From assembly GCF_017744155.1 (NCBI RefSeq), contig NZ_JAGHQT010000001.1:1-64000 (forward strand): a stretch of DNA of 64,000 bases, written 5' to 3'. Position numbers and translations under genes: made by a program. Shown piece after piece: positions 1 through 8,574 of this stretch. Numbering within the stretch: position 1 is the stretch's first letter; every line of letters starts with the position of its first letter. The notes below the pieces were generated by a model that had not been told where the DNA came from, ran no database searches, and saw only the letters and a program-made list of their open reading frames with translations. The DNA is from Endozoicomonas sp. G2_1 (GTDB lineage Bacteria > Pseudomonadota > Gammaproteobacteria > Enterobacterales > Alteromonadaceae).

Positions 1-6
1 ACTCAT
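1..6 (-). CDS. Start of a gene that leaves the window
   Basis: A minus-strand ATG AGT lies at bases 6-1 with a GGAG ribosome binding site about six bases upstream (around 14-17 on the plus strand). Only two codons are inside the window, so the product cannot be named. The start codon also lies in a perfect 10-bp inverted repeat (1-10 with 49-58). Confidence 0.35.
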
Positions 7-90
7 GTTAGTCTCCTATTTGACTTCGCTAAAAATCAAACGGGGATGTAACATGAGTAGATATTTCAGGCATAGCCTTTTTAACAATGA

Positions 91-110
91 CCACCTACTA
101 AAGTAGGTGG
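91..110. terminator. Hairpin downstream of slp
   Basis: An 8-bp perfect stem (CCACCTAC / GTAGGTGG) with a 4-base loop. It has only a short T run, so it may be a second, weaker terminator or a structured element behind the stronger one at 130-154. Confidence 0.35.
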
Positions 111-129
111 TTTAGCTGTCAAGAAAACA

Positions 130-154
130 AAAAAGGCCTCATAGAGGCCTTTTT
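130..154. terminator. Rho-independent terminator after slp
   Basis: An 11-bp stem (AAAAAGGCCTC / GAGGCCTTTTT) with a 3-base loop, flanked by A and T runs, so it can work in both directions. It sits 35 bases past the slp stop codon. Confidence 0.8.
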
Positions 155-188
155 CAAATTCTTTTATATCAAACCAACGCACAGTAAC

Positions 189-776
189 TTATTTGCTACC
201 CGTTGTATTGGCGCTAGTATTTGCATTACCACTCTTGCGATAGACGACGCCAACACCACGCGTTCTTGCGTGGTATGGATAACGCCAATAGCCCGCCGGT
301 GAATACCACAATGGGTCAAAAATAATCTGACGGTCTACTTGTTTAATCTCTCTCCAAAGGTGAACGGCACTAGCGTCTAATACTGGAAAGTTATATTCGT
401 GTTCGCCAATAACACCTTGTTCAGCGCTCCCAATTTTACCAACCGCAGTAATACTTTTACCTTCTTGATAAATAACTGGGTCAAGCAAGCCCTGATAGCG
501 AATTCTAAAACGTCCTAGCGTTTCATCAGACTTTTTAGGCCGTGCGGAGGACGTCAGTTTGAAGTTAACGACTTCAATAATAGTGTGCTCGGCTTTGTTT
601 TCAACTTTGGCAATAACACCACCCCAGCGTGCTAAATCGCCTTGGTTATTGCCCGGATTAGCAACTTCATTGGCAAAATTAGTCAATAGTTGGCCATCGT
701 TAACCGCAAGCTTATCAGGTACCGATGAACACGCTGCTAACAAACTGATCAGTGACAGAGAAATAAAACGTTTCAT
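189..776 (-). CDS. slp: Slp-family outer-membrane lipoprotein
   Basis: This 195-residue protein has a lipoprotein signal peptide with lipobox LLAAC (Cys16), followed by a Slp/YeaY-type beta-rich domain. In Enterobacteria Slp is a starvation- or stationary-phase-induced outer-membrane lipoprotein of unclear biochemical role. Its start overlaps the stop of the upstream M50-like gene by four bases (ATGA), so the two are probably co-translated. A strong terminator follows 35 bases downstream. Family membership is read from the overall sequence pattern (WGG near the N-terminus, GRFRI, GxIG...E...YxFPV). The cellular role is inferred only from the family. Confidence 0.8.
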   Translation of the reverse strand: MKRFISLSLISLLAACSSVPDKLAVNDGQLLTNFANEVANPGNNQGDLARWGGVIAKVENKAEHTIIEVVNFKLTSSARPKKSDETLGRFRIRYQGLLDPVIYQEGKSITAVGKIGSAEQGVIGEHEYNFPVLDASAVHLWREIKQVDRQIIFDPLWYSPAGYWRYPYHARTRGVGVVYRKSGNANTSANTTGSK

Positions 777-1426
777 GACTTCTTTCCTATTGTATAAAGA
801 CTCGCCAGTGCTAATACAGACCAGAGTAAGACCCAGATCAATTCAGGAATCAAGGTAATTTGCGCCAATGTTGCGCCATCGCCAAGCGAGCGGCCATCTA
901 ATAAGTATAGCGGGCTATACATACTATTGAGTAATACTAACAAGCCTGTTAAGCGAAAAATAGTAGGCAACGCCAATAGTTGGCCAAATTTAAGCTTGAT
1001 GACAAACAGTAAAACTAATGAACCGATAATGATAAAAGTTCGCAAGTCTTGCACCCAAAGTAATAAAGTCAATGCGAGTAATACCGATATTAAGCCATTG
1101 CCCAACATCGCTATTTTTTTGCTACTGCTGCCCAAGGCGTATAACAACACGCCCCATAGCGTTGCGCCAGCATAGCCCATAAACGCGACCACAAAACGCA
1201 CTCCGCCAATGGTAGTGCACAAGCCGGCGCCATTGTCGAAAAGTTCAATGCGAACGATACTGCCGCCCGTCGCAATAGCCGCCAAGCCATGACTAATTTC
1301 GTGAAAATAACTCTCAAGCCATTTGAATGGTACTGAGATAATGGGGATTTGATGAATAATAATTGCGGCTAGCAAAAGTAGCCAAAAATAAGACTTTTTA
1401 GGAAGTTTATTACTGATCTGACTCAT
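773..1426 (-). CDS. M50B-like integral membrane metalloprotease
   Basis: A 217-residue polytopic membrane protein with about six hydrophobic segments. The zinc-binding motif HEISH (His42, Glu43, His46) lies in the first third, and a later LDGRSLGDG stretch resembles the second-ligand region of the M50B peptidase family (Pfam Peptidase_M50B). The family is related to site-2 proteases, but many M50B members have no known substrate. The gene sits between a Gln-rich protein and a Slp lipoprotein with overlapping stop and start codons on both sides (TAATG and ATGA), so all three are probably made together. Whether it cleaves either neighbour is unknown. Confidence 0.75.
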   Translation of the reverse strand: MSQISNKLPKKSYFWLLLLAAIIIHQIPIISVPFKWLESYFHEISHGLAAIATGGSIVRIELFDNGAGLCTTIGGVRFVVAFMGYAGATLWGVLLYALGSSSKKIAMLGNGLISVLLALTLLLWVQDLRTFIIIGSLVLLFVIKLKFGQLLALPTIFRLTGLLVLLNSMYSPLYLLDGRSLGDGATLAQITLIPELIWVLLWSVLALASLYTIGKKS

Positions 1427-2544
1427 TAAGCGGTGAGATTGACACCAAATAGCTGCTGAACAGATTCTCGCTGAGCTAAATTACCAACCGTTTGATATAA
1501 ATCAATGGCGGTTTGATTGCGTTCATTACCGCGCTCGACTGCAAAGCGATTAGCTCCTACGACTTGCTCGGAAGCATTCGCACTGGCGATAGCCACTTGA
1601 TTGTCAGCCGCGATGAACTCGCCACTAGTAACATCATTAGCATTTGCTGGCGCAGCAGCACCTACGGCAACATTACTCTGGGCTGCAACTGCAGCTGTTT
1701 CAACGCTAAGTGTCTCTTGATTGCTGTTTTGGTTACGACTAGCAAGCTCGGCTTGTTGTCCGAGAGTCTGAGCTTGCCCATTAAACTCAGTAGCATTTCC
1801 TGATGCAGTTTGCCCTTGAGCGTTTGTCTCAACTCGGCTATCACTGCTATCACTAGTTGGGTTTTCCGCAACCTGACTTGGGTTTGCCGTAACCGGCTGA
1901 GTTTGCGGGCTTTGTTGATTGCTATCTAGTTCTCGGTTGTCGTTTTGCTCAACTAAATTTGATAGGTTATCAACGCCTGTTGCGGCTTGCCCCTGAACAC
2001 CTTGTTGTTGAACAACCTGTTCCTGAATGCTCGGTTCTTGAACATTGGCATTTTGTTGCCCTAGTACTTGACCCGTTTGCGCTTGTTGCTCTTCAGTTGT
2101 CGCCCGCGCTGATTGTTGGACTGTGACATCTTCTCGTTCAGCTTCGATAGCTTGTTGCTGAATTTGTTCTTGATCAGCGCTTTGTTGCGTTTGTTGTAAA
2201 CGCTCATTTTGAGTGTTTTGTTGCTGAGTGCTTTGTTGAGCACTTTGCTGCTCTCGGATTTGCTGTTGAGCGGCTTGTTCCCGTTGTGCTTGTTGCTGGC
2301 GAGCCTGACGCTCTTGTTCAACCGCAGCAATTGCATTTTGATCAATGTCTAAACGCTGCTGCTGATTTTGTTGGGTTTGACGATTTTCTTGTTGAATACC
2401 TTGGCGGCGAGTTTCATTTTGCTCTAATTGACGAACGCGCGACTGCTCAGCACCAACTTGGTTAGTGCCGTTAACGCTTTGAACACTTGCACTTGCATTA
2501 TTGGCAAGCTGCGCTGTGTTAATTGTCGAATTAGGTATTTGCAT
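1426..2544 (-). CDS. Gln-rich low-complexity protein, unknown function
   Basis: I do not recognise this 372-residue protein. From about residue 30 to 200 it is dominated by Gln with Glu, Arg and Ala in heptad-like order, which suggests a long charged coiled coil. Residues 200-300 are a Gln/Asn/Ser/Thr-rich linker, and the last 60 residues (ending in an LFGVNLTA-like stretch) look folded. There is no signal peptide or membrane segment. The ending resembles that of FlhB/flagellin-associated or putative motility proteins only vaguely, so no function is assigned. Its stop overlaps the next start (TAATG). It lies 87 bases downstream of tsaB. Confidence 0.6.
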   Translation of the reverse strand: MQIPNSTINTAQLANNASASVQSVNGTNQVGAEQSRVRQLEQNETRRQGIQQENRQTQQNQQQRLDIDQNAIAAVEQERQARQQQAQREQAAQQQIREQQSAQQSTQQQNTQNERLQQTQQSADQEQIQQQAIEAEREDVTVQQSARATTEEQQAQTGQVLGQQNANVQEPSIQEQVVQQQGVQGQAATGVDNLSNLVEQNDNRELDSNQQSPQTQPVTANPSQVAENPTSDSSDSRVETNAQGQTASGNATEFNGQAQTLGQQAELASRNQNSNQETLSVETAAVAAQSNVAVGAAAPANANDVTSGEFIAADNQVAIASANASEQVVGANRFAVERGNERNQTAIDLYQTVGNLAQRESVQQLFGVNLTA

Positions 2545-2631
2545 AATGCTTAATGTAGCAAAATTTGCTCAAAAATAAAACGCCACAAAGGTATAATTTA
2601 TATCTAATCGAGACCTGACCGCCCCAGAAAA

Positions 2632-3324
2632 CTATTCGCGGCCAGGTAATTTTTTCCAAGAAACGGTATCGCGAACATATACCGGCTGTGCTTGTTCGGC
2701 ACTAACGGCATTACCAAGTTCAAATTCTTTGGCACCAATTAACAGCATTGCTTGCGCGTCTGGGTACAAGATATCTACTTGTTCTTGTACCGACAGACCA
2801 GACAAGGCTTCACTGTAACTGCCCCAACCGGTGCCAACAGCGTAGGCTTTAGCGATCACATCTTGATAATGTGCTTGTGCTTGCTCAGGCGGCATTACCG
2901 CTTCTGCCAACAAAGGCTGCATAATGCCATGTTCATCCACTTGATAAGCACAGGTATATATTTCAGACATGCGCGCATCAATCGCCGCGATAACTGATGC
3001 CTGCTGATGTTGTTGATACGCGGTTTGTGCCATGGCCTGTAATGTTGACACCCCAACAACGGGTAAATCACTGGCAAAACCCAACCCTTGGGCAACACCA
3101 ATGCCAATGCGAACACCGGTAAAGCTGCCCGGTCCGCGGCCAAAAATCAATCCGTCTAAATCCGTTAACTTGCAACCTGCTTGCTGAAGTACCTTATCCA
3201 CCATAGGTAACAACAATAAGCTGTGAGACTGCGGACAGTGTTCAAAATGATGATAAGTCTGTTGGTTGTAGACAAGGGCAACGGAACACGCTTCAGTTGA
3301 AGCATCAATAGCTAAGTAATTCAT
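2632..3324 (-). CDS. tsaB: tRNA threonylcarbamoyladenosine biosynthesis protein TsaB
   Basis: TsaB is the non-catalytic ASKHA-fold partner of TsaD. With TsaE and TsaC it forms the t6A modification at position 37 of ANN-decoding tRNAs in the cytosol. The 230-residue length fits the family. The sequence shows the N-terminal LAIDAST phosphate-loop-like start and the diagnostic GRGPGSFTGVRIG motif near residues 62-74. It lies directly downstream of a YoaA-type helicase, the same neighbourhood as in E. coli (yoaA-yeaZ). Annotation is firm from the motif and the synteny. Confidence 0.95.
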   Translation of the reverse strand: MNYLAIDASTEACSVALVYNQQTYHHFEHCPQSHSLLLLPMVDKVLQQAGCKLTDLDGLIFGRGPGSFTGVRIGIGVAQGLGFASDLPVVGVSTLQAMAQTAYQQHQQASVIAAIDARMSEIYTCAYQVDEHGIMQPLLAEAVMPPEQAQAHYQDVIAKAYAVGTGWGSYSEALSGLSVQEQVDILYPDAQAMLLIGAKEFELGNAVSAEQAQPVYVRDTVSWKKLPGRE

Positions 3325-3409
3325 AATATCTCAAATACGGAACAGTCGTCTGCTTGGTTTCTTTAAATAATATATTCTGGTTATGTCAGTTCTGGCGTTT
3401 GCTTACTTT

Positions 3410-5404
3410 TTAGCCTTGGCTTCGCGTTAATTCAGATAACTGGTTTAAGAAATCGACACAATGGCTCAATTCACGAGTTCGTTTCATCGCCGGCAAACTC
3501 TTCAAAAAAGTCGCACCGTATTGACGGTTCACCAACCTGTCGTCACAAATCACCAGTACTCCTTGGTCTTGCTGATCTCGAATTAAACGTCCGACACCTT
3601 GTTTCAAGGTGATAACGGCTTGCGGCAGTTGAATCTGACTAAACGGGTCGCCATTTTTCCGTTTCACATCTTCGCTGCGAGCTTGTAGTAAGGGGTCGTC
3701 TGGCGAGGCAAACGGCAATTTATCAATGATAACACAAGTTAACTTATCACCTCTAACATCAACCCCTTCCCAAAAACTCTGGGTAGCAAGTAATACGGCG
3801 TTATCGCGGCTAATAAATTCATTGAGTAGCTTGCGCTTGCCCATTTGACCTTGGATCAACAAACTAAAATCAGCGCCTTGTTCTGTTTCACTGTCAAAGT
3901 GTTCCGTCAGAATATCTGCCACCATATTCATCATTCGATAACTAGTAAACAGAAAGAAGCATGCGCCTTGACTGGCGGTAATTAAGGGTACAGCCAACTC
4001 GGCAAGTGCATGAGCGCGACTGGGGTGATTAGCATCGGGAAGATAACGAGGCAATAACAGTTGCGATTGTTGTTGATAGTCAAATGGGCTGGCTAACAAT
4101 AGTTGCCTTGCCGCTTTTTTGTTTTGAGAACCACTTAAATTAATGCCAAGCTGAGCGGCAAAATGCTCAAAACCTTGATCGACAGCTAAAGTAGCAGAGG
4201 TAAAAATCCAAGCAGCATTAGCACTGACCATGTGTTCGCTAAATTTCTCGGCAATACTCAACGGCGTTTGATGGAGCACAACATGACGACGGCTCGTTTC
4301 ATACCAAAAGCTAATATCAAAAACATCGACATTGGCCATCAGGTCGCATTTTGCCAGCAAAGCCACCGCTCGTTCAAAACAATTATCGATTAACTCATGG
4401 CGGGAAATCGCCAATTTAATCACTTGATAGAGAAAGTCTAAATCTTGCTGAATACGGCTGTAAGCTTGGCGATATTGGTTGACTTGTAACTTTTGTCGCC
4501 AATTGCCACGTTCATTGTCGAGCGGAAATAACAACCTAAATTCAGCACAACTCTTATTGAGCTTTTCCGCCGCTTTGCCGAGCTGTTTCATATCAGTCAA
4601 ACTGGTGCGATAGACTTGCTCAACATCAGAGCAAAGCTCGGTTAGCTGACGAGTTGAAAAAGCTTCGCCAAAATACTCACTGGCGATGTCTGGAATTTGG
4701 TGTGCTTCGTCAAAGATGACCACTTCAGCTTTTGGGATCAATTCGCCAAAGCCAGTGTCTTTCAATGCCATATCGGCGAAAAACAAATGATGATTAACCA
4801 CCACTAAATCAGCATCAATGGCGCGTTCACGAGCCTTAACCAAATAACAATCGTCGATATTAGGACAATCTTTCGCCAAACAATTATCAACGGTACTGGT
4901 GACTAACGGGAAAATCGCAGAATCTTCGGCAACATCGACTAACTCGGCAGTATCGCCAGATTGTGTGCTATTGGCCCAAGTGCGTATCTTAACCAAATCT
5001 TGCAGCATTTGAGCATCGAGCTGGCCGCGACTGTGTTGATAATCTTGCAAGCGGTATAAACACAAATAGTTAGCGCGACCTTTGAGTAACGCTACCTGTG
5101 AGTGTTTGCTGGCAGCACTTTGAATCGCTTTTCGAATCAGGGGTAAGTCTTTGTGAAAAAGTTGGTCTTGTAAGTTTTTAGTCCCGGTCGAAACAATCAC
5201 TTTCTTCTGGGAAAGTAAGGCAGGAATTAAATAGGCGAAAGTTTTACCGGTTCCGGTACCCGCCTCAGCAATCAAACTGGCTTGGTGCTCAATAGCATCA
5301 GCCACTTCTAATGCCATATCAATTTGGGGTTGGCGCGGGGCGTAACCTTCGATGACTTTGGCTAATAAGCCATTTTCAGCAAAGGCTCGTTCAACGGAAT
5401 TCAT
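3410..5404 (-). CDS. yoaA: YoaA/DinG-family Fe-S ATP-dependent helicase
   Basis: A superfamily 2 DNA helicase of the XPD/DinG class. Near the N-terminus are Walker A (AGTGTGKT), then four clustered cysteines (YLCLYR, DNCLAKDC, DDCY) that would hold a 4Fe-4S cluster, then the DEAH box (FDEAHQIPD). The C-terminal helicase motifs include the QGVGRLIRD arginine-finger motif. In E. coli YoaA helps repair stalled forks with HolC. The open frame begins with GTG at 5464. I prefer the ATG at 5404 (664 residues) because conservation starts soon after it and family members are about 640 residues. Neither start has a strong ribosome binding site. Confidence 0.92.
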   Translation of the reverse strand: MNSVERAFAENGLLAKVIEGYAPRQPQIDMALEVADAIEHQASLIAEAGTGTGKTFAYLIPALLSQKKVIVSTGTKNLQDQLFHKDLPLIRKAIQSAASKHSQVALLKGRANYLCLYRLQDYQHSRGQLDAQMLQDLVKIRTWANSTQSGDTAELVDVAEDSAIFPLVTSTVDNCLAKDCPNIDDCYLVKARERAIDADLVVVNHHLFFADMALKDTGFGELIPKAEVVIFDEAHQIPDIASEYFGEAFSTRQLTELCSDVEQVYRTSLTDMKQLGKAAEKLNKSCAEFRLLFPLDNERGNWRQKLQVNQYRQAYSRIQQDLDFLYQVIKLAISRHELIDNCFERAVALLAKCDLMANVDVFDISFWYETSRRHVVLHQTPLSIAEKFSEHMVSANAAWIFTSATLAVDQGFEHFAAQLGINLSGSQNKKAARQLLLASPFDYQQQSQLLLPRYLPDANHPSRAHALAELAVPLITASQGACFFLFTSYRMMNMVADILTEHFDSETEQGADFSLLIQGQMGKRKLLNEFISRDNAVLLATQSFWEGVDVRGDKLTCVIIDKLPFASPDDPLLQARSEDVKRKNGDPFSQIQLPQAVITLKQGVGRLIRDQQDQGVLVICDDRLVNRQYGATFLKSLPAMKRTRELSHCVDFLNQLSELTRSQG

Positions 5405-5521
5405 TAAATATAGCGATACTACACGGGGAAAAGTGGCAATATCATACTTTGATAGCGCTGCCACTTCAAAGCGAAATAACTAATATACCTAAGCCACATC
5501 AAGGTGCTTATTTAGTTGCAA

Positions 5522-5767
5522 TTAAACATAAAGGTCCAGTTGGTGCGGTGGCTCATCATCGTCAATATCAACAGCGGTAGTACTGGGCTCTGTCACCTGC
5601 TCAGCGTCGGTTGCTGGCGTTTTTCCTTGCGGTGCTGGTGTTTGTGTTGGCTCATCGTCAAGCAAGGGGTTTATTTGCTCATTTTTACTCAATGCCCGCA
5701 CTTTCAATTTGCTCGGCTGCAATTTATTGGGCACAACACGAGTAAGCTGTGTCGTAAAAATGTCCAT
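5522..5767 (-). CDS. Small acidic protein, unknown
   Basis: An 81-residue protein that I cannot assign. It has a basic N-terminal third (residues 1-35), then a Pro/Thr/Asp-rich acidic tail ending in a short hydrophobic LDLYV. The frame is open from 5917, but an AGGAGA ribosome binding site lies seven bases before the ATG at 5767. The longer form would add residues unlike a signal peptide. It stands alone between yoaA and the his leader. Acidic, proline-rich composition suggests an unstructured protein. Confidence 0.55.
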   Translation of the reverse strand: MDIFTTQLTRVVPNKLQPSKLKVRALSKNEQINPLLDDEPTQTPAPQGKTPATDAEQVTEPSTTAVDIDDDEPPHQLDLYV

Positions 5768-6081
5768 ACTTATCTCCTGTTTCAATGCGCTAAAAAATAA
5801 AGATGTATAGTTTATCGGCTTTTTATGCGAAAACTTGACATGCATATGCAAAATATTGACTACCTTAGCCCAAATAGGCATAAGAAAAGCTAATTTTGCC
5901 CTTGCCGAGTATAACAATACTCAGTAAGGTAACACTCATTGAATTGTTGAGCTAACATTTAGTATAGATGACAGCGACTCAGGGCGGTAACTCATCAATA
6001 ATTTTATCCTCAACACTGAATAAACAAAGTAAATCAAAAAATAAAAAGATTTACTGGCAACGAATAGAGATAGAAAACACC
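5768..6081. other. Intergenic region upstream of his leader
   Basis: This 314-bp stretch holds divergent control DNA. A small inverted repeat (GAGTAT/ATACTC) occurs near 5907-5922, and a plausible his promoter is listed separately. The rest is A+T-rich and shows no gene. Confidence 0.5.
5939..5968 (+). promoter_or_regulatory. Candidate his operon promoter
   Basis: TTGAAT at 5939-5944 and TATAGA at 5963-5968 with an 18-bp spacer. Transcription from about 5975 would give a leader of roughly 105 bases before the leader peptide. Found by eye only. Confidence 0.4.
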
Positions 6082-6129
6082 ATGATTATTAACTTGAGCA
6101 ACCTTCATCACCATCATCATACCGATTGA
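6082..6129 (+). CDS. hisL: his operon leader peptide
   Basis: A 15-residue reading frame, MIINLSNLHHHHHTD, with five consecutive His codons. In known enteric his operons the ribosome stalls on such codons when charged His-tRNA is scarce, which favours an antiterminator RNA. It is followed by the hairpin set and terminator at 6126-6236, just before hisG. The ribosome binding site is weak (AGAGATAG region). The His run together with the attenuator makes the call firm. Confidence 0.92.
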   Translation: MIINLSNLHHHHHTD

Positions 6130-6236
6130 CCGCTCAGGTTTATTCGCTGAGAGGTCGTACTCTTTCAGCGGTAAGCGAAATACTCATGCATGTTTCCAAA
6201 CCCCCGAAAGAGTCAACTCTCTCGGGGGTTTTTAGT
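6126..6236 (+). promoter_or_regulatory. his attenuator (terminator and antiterminator)
   Basis: The terminator stem runs from about 6199 to 6232: CCCCCGAAAGAG pairs with CTCTCTCGGGGG (one mismatch, loop TCAA) and is followed by a T-rich run. ACTCTTTC at 6159-6166 is perfectly complementary to GAAAGAGT at 6206-6213 inside the terminator's 5' arm, so it can form the antiterminator. Two upstream stems compete with this: GACC...CTCAG with CTGAG...GGTC (about 6127-6155) and CGCTGA with TCAGCG. This is the classical histidine attenuation layout. Confidence 0.88.
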
Positions 6237-6291
6237 TTTAAATTTTAGTTTTAATTTCAATTAGATTGAATTTATTGATAGGACAACAGCC

Positions 6292-7191
6292 ATGAATACA
6301 GAACCTCGCTTACGTATTGCAATGCAAAAATCTGGACGTTTAAGTGAAGACACCCAAGCGCTACTAAAACGTTGCGGCCTTAAATTAAATGTTGCCGACC
6401 GTCGCCTGCTCGCTCATGTCGCCAATATGCCTATCGATATTATGCGCGTTAGAGCCAGTGATATTCCCGGCTTGGTAATGGACGGCATTTGTGATTTAGG
6501 TATTGTTGGCGATAACACCTTAGAAGAAGAAGAATTGGCACGTGCAGCCATGGGTACACCCAATGCTTACGTGCGCACAACAACCCTCAACTTTGGTGGC
6601 TGTCGATTTTCACTGGCGATGCCAGAAGAGTTCGAATACAAAGGTTTACAAAGCTTAAATGGTTTGCGCTTTGCCACCACCTACCCCAATTTGTTAAAAC
6701 GCTTTGCTCAAGAAAACGGCATCGAAGTTGACTTCTGCTTACTCAAAGGCTCAGTTGAAGTGGCACCTCGCGTTGGCTTAGCCGACGGTATTTGTGACTT
6801 AGTATCAACGGGCGCAACCCTTGAAGCCAACGGTTTAAAGGAAGTGGCGGAAGTATTTCGCTCAAAAGCTTCGCTTATTCAACGTGCTGAGTCATTGTCG
6901 TCAGAAAAACAAGCCATTCTCGACACTTTATTACCGCGTATTTACGGGGTGATGAAAGCAAAAGAAAGTAAATACATCATGTTGCACGCGCCAAAAGATA
7001 AGGTCGCACAAGTGAGCAGTTTGATGCCGGGTAAAGAAACGCCGACTGTATTGCCATTAGCCGGTCGAGAAGACATGGTTGCGGTTCACGTTGTCGCCAC
7101 TGAAACCTTCTTCTGGGAAACCATGGAGCAGCTAAAAGCACTGGGGTGTAATTCAATTTTGGTCATGCCAATTGAAAAAATGATGGGCTAA
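6292..7191 (+). CDS. hisG: ATP phosphoribosyltransferase (long form)
   Basis: First enzyme of histidine synthesis: it joins ATP and PRPP. The 299-residue length is that of the long, hexameric form with a C-terminal ACT-like regulatory domain that binds histidine, so HisZ is not needed. Visible features are the [10 protein letters not shown] start, the GICDLGIVG substrate-site region, the DLVSTGATL phosphate loop and a C-terminal regulatory part (residues about 225-299). It follows the attenuator directly and is the first gene of the operon. Confidence 0.97.
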   Translation: MNTEPRLRIAMQKSGRLSEDTQALLKRCGLKLNVADRRLLAHVANMPIDIMRVRASDIPGLVMDGICDLGIVGDNTLEEEELARAAMGTPNAYVRTTTLNFGGCRFSLAMPEEFEYKGLQSLNGLRFATTYPNLLKRFAQENGIEVDFCLLKGSVEVAPRVGLADGICDLVSTGATLEANGLKEVAEVFRSKASLIQRAESLSSEKQAILDTLLPRIYGVMKAKESKYIMLHAPKDKVAQVSSLMPGKETPTVLPLAGREDMVAVHVVATETFFWETMEQLKALGCNSILVMPIEKMMG

Positions 7192-7245
7192 ACTGGGCAA
7201 CTTAAGCTAGACCGAGCTAACTTGAGCCGAAAAGTGACAAAGACA

Positions 7246-8574
7246 ATGACAAAAACAAACGCGAACATTAATCCAATAATTGAGTGGTCAGCACTTAGCC
7301 AAGGCGAGCAAGCGCAAGCACTCGCGCGACCAGCTATTGCTGATAACCAAGTGCTGACGGAACAAGTCTCCAACTTGGTTGAGCAAGTTAAAAGCGGTGG
7401 CGATCAAGCGCTCAAGTCGCTAACAGAAAGATTCGACGGCATTAAACTCAAGACCTTAAAGGTAGACTCTGAAACCGTTGACCAAGCTGTTGCCGCACTA
7501 TCGCCACAGCGCTTAGCTGCCATCGAGTTTGCCTATCAAAACATTAAGCGCTTTCACAGCGCCCAACAACCTCAAGACGTTTCAATTGAAACCAGCCCGG
7601 GCGTTGTTTGTACCTTAAAAACAGAAGCCATTGACAGTGTTGGCTTGTATATTCCCGCCGGCAGTGCCCCGTTGCCATCAACGGTATTAATGCTTGGCGT
7701 ACCGTCGCAACTCGCCGGTTGTCGCCGCCGGGTGTTAGTATGTCCGCCAGATAAAAATGGCAAACTCGCCAACGAAGTATTGGCCGCAGCGAAGCTTTGT
7801 CAGATAGATGAGATATACACTATTGGCGGCGCACAAGCGATAGCAGCGCTTGCCTATGGCACCGAAACCATTGCACCAGTCAATAAGGTCTTTGGCCCGG
7901 GCAATCGCTTTGTAACTGAAGCGAAAAAGCAACTGTCACAACAAATTCCAGGCTTTGCCATTGATATGCCAGCAGGTCCATCAGAAGTCTTAGTGATTGC
8001 CGACAAAAGCGCAAATCCCGCCTTTGTTGCTGCCGATTTATTATCACAAGCAGAACACGGCCCAGATAGCCAAGTTGTCGTTGTCGCCGACGATCGCACA
8101 CTGCTAGAGCAAGTTACTGTGCAGCTCAGCGAGCAATTAAAAGCACTGTCCCGTTCAGAAATCGCTGAACAAGCGCTCAGCAAAAGTCGACTTATTCTTA
8201 CTGATTCAATTGCGCAATCCGTTGCAGTATCAAATGAGTACGGCCCTGAGCACTTAATTGTCCAAACCGATAACGCCAGCGACTTACTCGGCCAGCTACG
8301 CAATGCTGGTTCTATTTTTGTTGGCAAATACACACCTGAATCTGCCGGTGACTATGCGAGTGGAACAAATCACGTATTGCCTACTTATGGTTATTCGAAA
8401 GTGGTTAGCAGCTTGTCGTTGGCTGATTTTTCTCGACGTTACACGGTGCAAGAAATCAGTCGTCAAGGCTTACATAACTTATCGCAGTGCTTAATCGAGT
8501 TAACTGACGCTGAGGGTTTAGACGCTCACCAACGCGCGGTGACTATTCGCTTAGAGGAAAATACTAATGTCTAA
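7246..8574 (+). CDS. hisD: Histidinol dehydrogenase
   Basis: Catalyses the last two oxidations, L-histidinol to L-histidine, with NAD and zinc. The frame shows the YIPAG, FGPGNRFV, AGPSEVLVIAD and SAEHGPDSQ-like signatures, and the late GPEHL motif. It is open from a TTG at 7222; the ATG at 7246 gives 442 residues, close to the usual 430-440, and is preferred although its ribosome binding site is poor. The stop overlaps the start of hisC by eight bases, so translation is coupled. Confidence 0.96.
   Translation: MTKTNANINPIIEWSALSQGEQAQALARPAIADNQVLTEQVSNLVEQVKSGGDQALKSLTERFDGIKLKTLKVDSETVDQAVAALSPQRLAAIEFAYQNIKRFHSAQQPQDVSIETSPGVVCTLKTEAIDSVGLYIPAGSAPLPSTVLMLGVPSQLAGCRRRVLVCPPDKNGKLANEVLAAAKLCQIDEIYTIGGAQAIAALAYGTETIAPVNKVFGPGNRFVTEAKKQLSQQIPGFAIDMPAGPSEVLVIADKSANPAFVAADLLSQAEHGPDSQVVVVADDRTLLEQVTVQLSEQLKALSRSEIAEQALSKSRLILTDSIAQSVAVSNEYGPEHLIVQTDNASDLLGQLRNAGSIFVGKYTPESAGDYASGTNHVLPTYGYSKVVSSLSLADFSRRYTVQEISRQGLHNLSQCLIELTDAEGLDAHQRAVTIRLEENTNV

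Noticed and set aside
2061-2345. Second frame inside the Gln-rich gene
   Set aside because: It results from repeated CAA/CAG codons and has no ribosome binding site or family match.
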